Source: HGM12669 sp048527645 (GTDB lineage: Bacteria; Bacillota; Clostridia; Oscillospirales; CAG-272). From it: 9,062 nt of DNA. A model generated the notes under the pieces. That model searched no databases, was not told the origin of the DNA, and saw only the letters and a program-made list of their open reading frames with translations. The DNA lies in the NCBI GenBank assembly GCA_048527645.1, contig DBGFNI010000182.1, forward strand, positions 1 to 9,062. Direction: 5' to 3'. The position numbers and the translations under genes are program-made. This document shows positions 1 to 5,378 of the stretch, piece by piece (within the stretch, counting starts at the first letter, position 1; every line of letters begins with the position of its first letter).

Positions 1-801
1 GGTCTCATGGGGCTCCCGGGGCATGCACGCCGGTCCCATGTTGTCCGCCGTGCCCTGATGCCCAAATTCGCCGATCAGCAGCGGATACTTCGGAACCACC
101 GCGGCAAAATCCGCATCCCAGTCCAGCCCGTTCCAGGGGTAAATGTGCGCATCCATGATGATACCGTTGCCGCCGCGGTCGTCTAAATCATAGCCGAACG
201 CAGGGCCGTTGGTCAGGCTCGCCCAGACAAGGCCGCCCAGAACCACCGGATTTTTTGCGCCGGTGGCGCGCACGGCGTCAATCATTTCCTGCATGCCCGC
301 CGCACGGTAAAGCACACCCTGCTCCTCCAGCCAGCCGCCGTTTTTCCACACATCCCAGGAAATGTCCTGCGGCTCGTTATACAGATTGAACAGCACGCGC
401 GGATGGTTGCAATAATGCTGCGCAACATCCTGCCAGAAAATCACCGTGTTTTCGTCTGCCATACGGTGCGCAGCCTCAAATTCGCCCCATCTGCCCAGAT
501 CACTGTGGTGCGCGTCGAGAATGATATAGCCGCCTCTGTCCTCTGTTACGAACTTCACGATTTCATCCACAATCGCACGGTAGCCCTCGCGCGTGTATGT
601 GGGATGATACCCAAACCATCTGTCCTGGCTCAGTGGCAGGCGTATCGTATCCGCATGCCAATCATCCATTGCTACGCGAATCACATCCAAAATGCCGTCA
701 TTGCTGCTCCAGCATTCCAGCCCGCAGCGGTTCACACCGTGCAGAATGACTGTCTCACCGGTCTGATCGTCAATCAGTCTTCCCTGCTCTGCTTTCAGCA
801 C
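1..801 (-). CDS. GH5-family glycoside hydrolase (cellulase-like), C-terminus cut by window edge
   Basis: The 267 visible codons encode most of a GH5 (beta/alpha)8-barrel catalytic domain, an endo-acting or related retaining beta-glycosidase. The N-terminus goes straight into the typical opening (GRLID...ILHGVN, residues 8-24). An Arg follows in TIRLPL (about 52-57), then the His pair of DAHH (96-99). The acid/base Glu is in LYNEPQ (Glu143), the substrate-site His-Tyr is in HIYPW (219-223), and the nucleophile is in LLIGEFGH (Glu245). All core GH5 residues before the cut are present. The start is a GTG at 801: an in-frame TGA lies just upstream and GGGAGG sits 8 bases before it. The gene overlaps the end of the upstream esterase gene, so the two are probably translationally coupled. 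No signal peptide is encoded, so a cytoplasmic enzyme is likely. The exact substrate (cellulose, mannan or xyloglucan fragments) cannot be read from the sequence. Confidence 0.9.
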   Translation of the reverse strand, partial: MLKAEQGRLIDDQTGETVILHGVNRCGLECWSSNDGILDVIRVAMDDWHADTIRLPLSQDRWFGYHPTYTREGYRAIVDEIVKFVTEDRGGYIILDAHHSDLGRWGEFEAAHRMADENTVIFWQDVAQHYCNHPRVLFNLYNEPQDISWDVWKNGGWLEEQGVLYRAAGMQEMIDAVRATGAKNPVVLGGLVWASLTNGPAFGYDLDDRGGNGIIMDAHIYPWNGLDWDADFAAVVPKYPLLIGEFGHQGTADNMGPACMPREPHET

Positions 802-1646
802 TGCTCTGTCCTCCCGCTTTCATCTTCTCCCATAATGTAGGTTTTCATCCAGTGCAGGCACAGTTCTGTCCACTGTCCCGCGTGTCTTTCGTCCCGCTGA
901 TCGGGGTTGCCCATACCGATCCCGTGCGGGGAATGTGGAAAAATATGCGCCTCAAAGGGCACGTTGTGTGCCGAGAGCGCTGCCGCCATGCGCAGAGAAT
1001 TTTCAACCGGAACGCACCGGTCATCCGCCGAATGCCACAGAAAGACGGGCGGGCAGTCCTCCGTCACCGCTTTTTCACAAGTCATTTTTTCGATCAGCGC
1101 CGCTTCATCTCTTTCTCCGATCAGCACCGCGCGCGTCACATCGTGCGTCACGCCGTCTTCCAGAGAGAGTACACCGTAGCACAGAATGCCGAAATCGGGT
1201 CTGCCGCAAAGCGCGCCGATCTCATCCGGCTGCGCCTGCGCACAGTCCGCATTGCCGTACTGCGTCAGGGCAAGCAAGGCAAGATTTCCGCCCGCGGAAA
1301 AGCCCATCACACCGATTTTGCCGGGATCCGCACCCCAGTCACCGGCGAGATGCCGCGCAACCTTCACAGCGCGCAGAATGTCTAAGGGCATAACGGGATA
1401 ATGATACGGCGCCAGGCGGTAGATCAGCACCGCTGCGTGGATACCGTGCAGATTGAACATCTTTGCAACGTCTCTGCCCTCGTGATCCATGGACAGATTC
1501 TCATATGCGCCGCCGGGACAGATGATCACAAAGGGCGCGCCCTCCTGCGCGTTTTGCGCACGATATGCCTCCAGATACGGTTCGGGCTGTCCGATTGTTT
1601 CATCATAGTAGGGCGTGTTTTGCTCCCAAAGCTTGATCATTTCCAT
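795..1646 (-). CDS. Alpha/beta hydrolase, acetyl esterase / BD-FAE-like
   Basis: A 283-residue serine esterase of the alpha/beta hydrolase fold, resembling acetyl-xylan and bifunctional feruloyl/acetyl esterases that remove acetyl groups from plant polysaccharide fragments. The oxyanion-hole segment is VIICPGGAY (residues 40-48). The nucleophile elbow is GFSAGG with Ser117. The acid is probably Asp209 in HSADDRCVP and the base His241 in the SPHG segment. The chosen ATG at 1646 has AGAGG 7 bases upstream. An open frame runs on to 1802, but its extra residues are not hydrolase-like and they overlap the upstream gene. No signal peptide is visible, which points to the cytoplasm. It lies 52 bases after the small membrane-protein gene and overlaps the GH5 gene, so it probably shares their mRNA. 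Its neighbour suggests deacetylation of imported oligosaccharides. The family call is firm; the substrate is inference. Confidence 0.88.
   Translation of the reverse strand: MEMIKLWEQNTPYYDETIGQPEPYLEAYRAQNAQEGAPFVIICPGGAYENLSMDHEGRDVAKMFNLHGIHAAVLIYRLAPYHYPVMPLDILRAVKVARHLAGDWGADPGKIGVMGFSAGGNLALLALTQYGNADCAQAQPDEIGALCGRPDFGILCYGVLSLEDGVTHDVTRAVLIGERDEAALIEKMTCEKAVTEDCPPVFLWHSADDRCVPVENSLRMAAALSAHNVPFEAHIFPHSPHGIGMGNPDQRDERHAGQWTELCLHWMKTYIMGEDESGRTEQC
810..815 (-). promoter_or_regulatory. Ribosome binding site deciding the GTG start of the GH5 gene
   Basis: GGGAGG lies inside the last codons of the esterase gene, 8 bases before GTG at 801-799. No ATG start fits the conserved GH5 N-terminus and the frame is closed upstream by TGA, so this site fixes the start. 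Confidence 0.75.
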
Positions 1647-1698
1647 AAGTTTTCCTCTGCTATTCTTTCGTGTTCTGTTTATCGGTATTCCGTTTGTT

Positions 1699-2361
1699 TT
1701 ATTTCCGGATGCGCAGGTCCTTTGGCACATACTGCTCATACGGATAGTCTGTTCTGTCCATATCCCGGTGATAGACCAGCATCGCATCCCGGCTCTCCCC
1801 ATTTTGCATCAGATGCAGCCAGCCGGTGACGGCGTCCTGCTGCGCCGGATCCACATCGTGAAAGGTGACCCGTGCAAAGCGGTACATCCACTTCTGATCC
1901 GTGCATTCCACCCGTCCCTCCAGCGTCTGCACAAGCTCGGAGGAATATTCCTCATAGGGGTTGGAGGAAGCGCTCAAATGCAGCAGAAACTGAAACGGAA
2001 ACGGGTCGTCCTCCGTCAGATCGGCGGCAGACGAATCATAAGCGTTGTAATACACCGTCATTTGCAATTCGCGGCTTTCCTGCACATAATGCACATTGCG
2101 CACCTGCAAAAAGCCGGTAGCGGAAATATAGGATTTGAGCTGCTGCTCATAGACATGCAGCGCCCCGCCGCTTTCCGTATATGCCTGCGCCGTCTCGGGC
2201 GTGAAGGTGATGTGCTTGTACACGCCGCGCGGTCGGGCAGCAAACATACGTGCGAACAGCAGCAAAAAAACAGACGCCAGAACAAGCGCGATCACCGCGC
2301 GCACGATTGTTTTGCGCAAGCGTTTTTTCGGCTGTTCTTCCCCGTAATACTCGCGATCCAA
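1699..2361 (-). CDS. Small membrane-anchored protein of unknown function
   Basis: A 220-residue protein I do not recognise. A basic N-terminal stretch (KKRLRK, about residues 12-17) precedes one hydrophobic segment at about 19-40. The remaining 180 residues are soluble and mixed alpha/beta in character, with many Tyr and acidic residues. By the positive-inside rule the N-terminus should be cytoplasmic and the main domain outside. The segment has no lipobox or evident cleavage site, so it is more likely an anchor than a cleaved signal. Translation starts at TTG: GGAGG lies 9 bases before it, an in-frame stop lies upstream, and the next in-frame ATG (Met39) would lose the membrane segment. It is the first gene of the operon with the esterase and GH5 enzyme and has its own good promoter. 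A role linked to carbohydrate use is possible only by context. Confidence 0.8.
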   Translation of the reverse strand: MDREYYGEEQPKKRLRKTIVRAVIALVLASVFLLLFARMFAARPRGVYKHITFTPETAQAYTESGGALHVYEQQLKSYISATGFLQVRNVHYVQESRELQMTVYYNAYDSSAADLTEDDPFPFQFLLHLSASSNPYEEYSSELVQTLEGRVECTDQKWMYRFARVTFHDVDPAQQDAVTGWLHLMQNGESRDAMLVYHRDMDRTDYPYEQYVPKDLRIRK

Positions 2362-2370
2362 TCCGATTTT

Positions 2371-2375
2371 CCTCC
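2371..2375 (-). promoter_or_regulatory. Ribosome binding site deciding a TTG start
   Basis: A perfect GGAGG lies 9 bases before TTG at 2361-2359. With the start only about 28 bases after the predicted transcription start, this supports TTG as the true initiation codon. Confidence 0.75.
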
Positions 2376-2395
2376 GTTTGCAAATGGTTTGCTAT

Positions 2396-2424
2396 ATTCT
2401 ACCACATCCGCGCCCGAAAATCAA
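2396..2424 (-). promoter_or_regulatory. Sigma-A-type promoter for the membrane protein-esterase-GH5 operon
   Basis: On the minus strand, TTGATT (2424-2419) is followed after exactly 17 bases by TAGAAT (2401-2396). The -10 box is preceded by TGG, giving an extended -10. Transcription would start near 2389, leaving a short leader before the TTG start. It lies back to back with the promoter at 2445-2473. Confidence 0.72.
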
Positions 2425-2444
2425 GACGGAAGGAAATCAATCAA

Positions 2445-2473
2445 TTGACTTTTTTCCGAAAAAGTATTATACT
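2445..2473 (+). promoter_or_regulatory. Strong sigma-A-type promoter for the DUF6179-like gene
   Basis: TTGACT (2445-2450), a 17-base spacer and TATACT (2468-2473) lie in an AT-rich pocket within GC-rich DNA. Transcription would start near 2480, giving a leader of about 120 bases before the ATG at 2604. The spacer carries a perfect 7-base inverted repeat, annotated separately. Confidence 0.78.
2448..2465. repeat. Inverted repeat inside the promoter spacer
   Basis: ACTTTTT (2448-2454) and AAAAAGT (2459-2465) are perfect inverted arms around TCCG. They overlap the end of the -35 box and most of the spacer. The position would suit a repressor or MerR-type regulator, but the arms are AT-only apart from one G/C pair, so chance is possible. 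Confidence 0.5.
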
Positions 2474-2480
2474 GTATACA

Positions 2481-2603
2481 ATAGACAAACCTTGCGGGTA
2501 TGCCGCCGCGCAGCCCCGCCCGCGCGTGTTTTTTCAGCCGATTTTCAGCGTGACCGCGTAAAACACCGCGGCACTGTCAATGCTGTACATGGAGGTGACG
2601 CAT
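2481..2603 (+). other. Leader of the DUF6179-like gene, with direct repeat and small hairpin
   Basis: This predicted untranslated leader has TTTTCAGC twice (2531-2538 and 2542-2549), 11 bases apart. It also has a hairpin: GTG-CCGCG at 2550-2558, with A2553 bulged, pairs with CGCGG-CAC at 2567-2574 around an 8-base loop. The ribosome binding site GGAGG at 2591-2595 follows. I recognise no known riboswitch class. Confidence 0.4.
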
Positions 2604-3563
2604 ATGCGCCAAAGACAGGAAAACGACAAGCTCTCCCTGATCAACCGCAACAATCTGCGCAGCAAAAACTATACTCAAAGCCTTGTCCGGGAAGCACTGC
2701 GTGTGCACTTCATTTCCATGTCCGTCGTTGACGATCTGCAAATGCAGATCATGGGTCAGCTGGAGGAGCTGATCCGGGAGGAGGAGGCGCAGGGGCGCCG
2801 CACCGACGACGCAGACGCCGACCGCATCCTCAACGGCGTGTTTTTTTCGCTTGATACCTGCCTTCTGGCCTATCACGACCCCATGTATGCTTTGGCGCAG
2901 CTCCAAACCGGAAGCGTCTCGGAGATGTACCGCGTCGGGCAGAAGCTGCTGAAAAGCCATTTGTTTGAAACAGTCTCCCTTTGGGTACAGGCGCGCCGTT
3001 CGCTGCCGGAAAACATACCGGAAAGCTATGCACAGTCGATCGGCGATCAGGTGCGCGCCGCGCTCAAGGCTTGGGATCCGCTGCGCTGTCCCGCGCAGTC
3101 GGTTCCGTTTTCCTACTCACCTGCAGATCCCGGCTGGCAGCAGCACGCGGGGCTCTTCTCCGTGAAGTATTATCTGCGGTTTTTACTCTCGGAAAACCGT
3201 CTGTACCGACGCTTTGCCACGCTGACGGAGCTGCCCGCCGCAAAAGACGAAAACAAAAACCTGTTTCAGTGCGCCGCAGACCCGATTCTCGCGCGCGCCG
3301 CGCTCGGACGGTATGCCAGCGCCGCGCCGCTGAACGAAGAGGAAATCCACCATATGCGCTGCCGCTTGACGCGCCGCAGACCCGACGAAACCGTCACGCT
3401 TTTGACGCAGGCGGCGCAGTCGTTGCTGCACGATCTTGCGCTCGCCTCCTCAGAGCGCACCGCGGAGCGCAGAGACGCGGCTTATCTGCTGCGTTACGCT
3501 CAGATTCTGGGCAGGCAGCTGGCGCAGAATCCGCAAATGCCGGAGGCCGTTCTGCCCGTTTGA
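2604..3563 (+). CDS. Soluble protein of unknown function, resembles DUF6179
   Basis: A 319-residue protein with no signal peptide or membrane segment, so probably cytoplasmic. The N-terminal part (NYTQSLVREAL, about residues 22-32, then a helical region with DLQMQIMGQLEELI at about 43-56) and the later segment FSVKYYLRFLLSENRLYRRF (about 184-203) recall the clostridial family DUF6179, whose members are often longer. This match is from memory and tentative. The C-terminal 100 residues are helical and rich in Arg, Ala and Glu. The start is the ATG at 2604, with GGAGG 8 bases upstream; an ATG at 2580 is in frame but has no Shine-Dalgarno. The gene appears monocistronic, with its own strong promoter and a possible weak terminator. 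No catalytic motif was found and the function is unknown. Confidence 0.82.
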   Translation: MRQRQENDKLSLINRNNLRSKNYTQSLVREALRVHFISMSVVDDLQMQIMGQLEELIREEEAQGRRTDDADADRILNGVFFSLDTCLLAYHDPMYALAQLQTGSVSEMYRVGQKLLKSHLFETVSLWVQARRSLPENIPESYAQSIGDQVRAALKAWDPLRCPAQSVPFSYSPADPGWQQHAGLFSVKYYLRFLLSENRLYRRFATLTELPAAKDENKNLFQCAADPILARAALGRYASAAPLNEEEIHHMRCRLTRRRPDETVTLLTQAAQSLLHDLALASSERTAERRDAAYLLRYAQILGRQLAQNPQMPEAVLPV

Positions 3564-3564
3564 T

Positions 3565-3604
3565 AAGCCGCGTCTGCCGCGCATGCCGGGCTTGCTGTTT
3601 TTTT
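3565..3604 (+). terminator. Possible weak intrinsic terminator after the DUF6179-like gene
   Basis: AAGCC (3565-3569) can pair with GGCTT (3589-3593) around an imperfect inner GCG/CGC stem. A run of seven T follows at 3598-3604. The stem is short and interrupted and four bases separate it from the T run, so this is a tentative call. Confidence 0.35.
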
Positions 3605-3707
3605 ACTCACACGCGTGCATGCCAAAGCGGTTGCGCGCCGTCGCTTCCGCAAGCCTGAAAATAGCGGAGAGAAACCGGAAAAATTGCGTAAAATTTCTTT
3701 GTGGGTA

Positions 3708-3736
3708 TTGATTTTTACAGGTTTTTCCTGTATGAT
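3708..3736 (+). promoter_or_regulatory. Sigma-A-type promoter for ireB
   Basis: TTGATT (3708-3713), a 17-base spacer and TATGAT (3731-3736) lie in an AT-rich gap, with predicted transcription start near 3743. The ribosome binding site GGAG at 3769-3772 lies 8 bases before the ireB ATG. Confidence 0.68.
3717..3731. repeat. Short inverted repeat in the ireB promoter spacer
   Basis: ACAGG (3717-3721) and CCTGT (3727-3731) are perfect inverted arms around five T. They span the spacer and touch the first base of the -10 box. This could be a small operator; the arms are only 5 bases each. Confidence 0.4.
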
Positions 3737-3780
3737 ATAGATGTACTACCGCAGCAAGCGGACAGAAAGGAGATGATCTC

Positions 3781-4035
3781 ATGGCAAAAGAGGGAGAAAA
3801 AACCATCACCTTTTCTCTGGGAGATGACAAAGAGGACGAGATGAAAAAGATTTTGCAGTCCGTCTACCTTTCCCTGAGTGAAAAAGGCTACAATCCCATC
3901 AATCAGATCGTTGGTTATATTCTGTCGCAGGATCCGACCTATATCACCAACTACAACAATGCTCGGGGTCTGATCCGCAAGATCGACCGCGACGAGTTGC
4001 TGAACCATCTGGTGAAGAATTATCTGGGACTGTAA
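3781..4035 (+). CDS. ireB: IreB family regulatory phosphoprotein (UPF0297/YrzL)
   Basis: An 84-residue protein matching the IreB/UPF0297 family in full length. Hallmarks include TITFSLGDD (residues 8-16), the helix ILQSVYLSLSEKGYNPINQ (24-42), GYILSQDPTYIT (45-56) and NNARGLIRKIDRDELL (59-74). In Enterococcus faecalis, IreB is phosphorylated on N-terminal threonines by the PASTA kinase IreK and dampens cephalosporin resistance. Thr8 and Thr10 lie in the matching region here, but phosphorylation in this organism is inference. The start is well set by GGAG 8 bases upstream. In many Firmicutes this gene sits between alaS and the Holliday-junction resolvase gene ruvX. Here it has its own promoter and precedes luxS, separated by a terminator-like hairpin. 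Confidence 0.95.
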   Translation: MAKEGEKTITFSLGDDKEDEMKKILQSVYLSLSEKGYNPINQIVGYILSQDPTYITNYNNARGLIRKIDRDELLNHLVKNYLGL

Positions 4036-4052
4036 CCCCATGGATGAATGAG

Positions 4053-4090
4053 AGCCGGCAAAACCCCGTTTTGTTCGGCTTTCTTCCTGT
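4053..4090 (+). terminator. Terminator-like hairpin between ireB and luxS
   Basis: AGCCG (4053-4057) pairs with CGGCT (4076-4080), and CAAAAC (4059-4064) pairs with GTTTTG (4068-4073) around a CCC loop. A G/TT internal loop separates the two stems. The T-rich tract TTCTTCC follows. It probably ends or weakens transcription from the ireB promoter. The tail is not a pure T run, so partial read-through into luxS is likely. Confidence 0.6.
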
Positions 4091-4161
4091 TCATGGGACT
4101 TCTCGTAAAAGTCACCGCGCACCCACCGACAAAATCACACGCAAAAAGGACACATTCTCTT

Positions 4162-4623
4162 ATGAAAAACATCCGAAAAATCGACAGCTTTCAGGTCGAC
4201 CACAACACGCTTGTGCCGGGGATTTATATCTCGCGCATCGACGGCGATATCGTGACCTACGATCTGCGCACGCGCCGTCCCAACGCAGGCGACTATATGG
4301 ATCACGCAACCATGCACACCGTCGAGCACATGCTGGCGACCTATCTGCGCAACAGCGCCATCGCGGATCAGATCATCTATTTCGGCCCCATGGGCTGTCA
4401 GACGGGCTTTTATCTGCTGGTTCGTGACGCGGACAACGCCCGCGTGCTTGCAGCGCTGAAGCAGGCCCTGGCAGACACGGTTGCCCACACCGGCGCCGTC
4501 TTCGGGCAAAGCGCGGCGGAATGCGGCAACTACCGCACGCTCGATCTGTGCGCGGCGCAAAAGGAGTGCGCCGCCTATCTCAAAGTACTCAACGAAAAGG
4601 AGCAGACCTTCCGCTATGAATAA
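4162..4623 (+). CDS. luxS: S-ribosylhomocysteine lyase LuxS
   Basis: A 153-residue cytoplasmic metalloenzyme that splits S-ribosylhomocysteine into homocysteine and DPD, the precursor of autoinducer AI-2. The metal site HTVEH gives His52 and His56 with catalytic Glu55. Cys121 in ECGNY is the third metal ligand. The catalytic Cys79 lies in GPMGCQTGF. The length is normal for LuxS. The ATG at 4162 begins the usual LuxS N-terminus, with AAGGA 11 bases upstream. An in-frame ATG at 4048 would add a false leader lying across the hairpin at 4053-4080, so it is rejected. Its last eight bases overlap the start of mtnN, which makes its substrate. No clear promoter of its own was found in the 126-base gap after ireB, so read-through from ireB or a poorly matching promoter may drive it. 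Confidence 0.96.
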   Translation: MKNIRKIDSFQVDHNTLVPGIYISRIDGDIVTYDLRTRRPNAGDYMDHATMHTVEHMLATYLRNSAIADQIIYFGPMGCQTGFYLLVRDADNARVLAALKQALADTVAHTGAVFGQSAAECGNYRTLDLCAAQKECAAYLKVLNEKEQTFRYE

Positions 4624-5347
4624 GACAGCTCTGATCGGAATCATCGGCGCAATGCGTGTGGAAATGGACGCGCTGATCGCAAAAATGGAGCAGCCGGAGC
4701 AGACCGTCATCAGCGGCGTGACCTTTTACCGCGGCAAACTGTTTGACCGGGATGTCGTGGCTGCGGTCTGCGGCGTGGGCAAGGTTTTCGCCGCGCTGTG
4801 CTGTGAGGCGATGATTCTGCATTATGCGCCCGATTTAATCATCAACATCGGTGTGGGAGGCAGCCTGGATACGGCGCTCGGCATCTGCGATGTTGCGCTG
4901 GCGCAGGATGCCGTGCAGCACGATATGGACACGACCCCGCTGGGCGACCCCGCGGGACTGATCAGCGGCATCAATCTGGTGCATCTGCCCTGCGATAAGC
5001 GGGTTTTGGCGCATTTCATCGCGACGGTGGAAGCGCTCGGTGTTCCTTATAAAACCGGAACGATCGCCTCGGGCGACCAGTTTATCAACAGCGAGGAGCA
5101 AAAGCGGCGCATCCGTACCGCCTTCAACGCCATCGCCTGTGAAATGGAGGGCGCCGCCGTGGTGCATGTCTGCCATGTCAACCGCGTTCCCGTCTGCGTG
5201 ATGCGCACCGTCTCCGACACCGCAGACGGCAGCTCGCACATGGATTACAGTACCTTTGTGCAAGCCGCTGCCGCGCAGTCCGAACGCATTATCACGCGGT
5301 TTTTAAGCACGCTTCCCCCTGATTTGTTCTCACCGTCCGAATGCTGA
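4616..5347 (+). CDS. mtnN: 5'-methylthioadenosine/S-adenosylhomocysteine nucleosidase
   Basis: A 243-residue nucleosidase (MtnN/Pfs) that removes adenine from S-adenosylhomocysteine and methylthioadenosine, giving the LuxS substrate S-ribosylhomocysteine and methylthioribose. The opening GIIGAMRVEMD carries Glu16, matching Escherichia coli Glu12. CEMEGAA carries Met177 and Glu178, matching Met173 and Glu174. TVSDTAD carries the catalytic Asp201, matching Asp197. The glycine-rich INIGVGGSLD (residues 76-85) is also typical. The ATG at 4616 lies inside the luxS end. AAGGAG lies 13 bases upstream, a rather long spacer, so coupling to luxS translation may help initiation. The open frame extends upstream to 4481, but those residues are not family-like. 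The C-terminal tail after about 232 is variable in the family. Confidence 0.96.
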   Translation: MNKTALIGIIGAMRVEMDALIAKMEQPEQTVISGVTFYRGKLFDRDVVAAVCGVGKVFAALCCEAMILHYAPDLIINIGVGGSLDTALGICDVALAQDAVQHDMDTTPLGDPAGLISGINLVHLPCDKRVLAHFIATVEALGVPYKTGTIASGDQFINSEEQKRRIRTAFNAIACEMEGAAVVHVCHVNRVPVCVMRTVSDTADGSSHMDYSTFVQAAAAQSERIITRFLSTLPPDLFSPSEC

Positions 5348-5348
5348 T

Positions 5349-5378
5349 AAAGGAGCCGAATCCACAGATATGCTATGA
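5349..5378 (+). promoter_or_regulatory. Unusual start region: distant Shine-Dalgarno and two-codon frame
   Basis: AAAGGAG at 5349-5355 lies 14 bases before an ATG at 5370, which opens a two-codon frame (ATG CTA TGA). It lies 19 bases before the true ATG at 5375, which overlaps that TGA. This could lower initiation or allow termination-reinitiation. No other in-frame start exists upstream of 5375 before a TAA at 5348. Confidence 0.4.

Noticed and set aside
403..840. Plus-strand frame opposite the GH5 gene
   Set aside because: It is antisense to a clear GH5 catalytic domain with intact active-site residues, so it is a shadow frame.
1647..1802. Longer N-terminus for the esterase
   Set aside because: The added residues overlap the upstream gene and are not hydrolase-like. 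AGAGG sits 7 bases before the ATG at 1646.
1615..2448. A 277-codon plus-strand frame opposite the membrane-protein gene
   Set aside because: It is antisense to a gene with a promoter, GGAGG site and sensible membrane segment. Its product has no domain character and it has no ribosome binding site.
2981..3658. A 225-codon plus-strand frame overlapping the DUF6179-like gene
   Set aside because: Its Arg- and Ala-rich composition is typical of an out-of-frame reading of GC-rich coding DNA. The overlapping gene has the better start and promoter.
4085..4150. Promoter just upstream of luxS
   Set aside because: Only poor matches such as TTCCTG with TAAAAG at 16 bases were found, too weak to annotate.
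4048..4161. N-terminal extension of LuxS that looks like a signal peptide
   Set aside because: It runs across the terminator-like hairpin at 4053-4080 and has no family counterpart. LuxS is cytoplasmic, and a normal LuxS N-terminus begins at the ATG at 4162.
4481..4615. Upstream extension of the MtnN frame
   Set aside because: It lies wholly within luxS in another frame, is rich in Arg and Ser as expected for a shadow frame, and precedes the normal family start at 4616.
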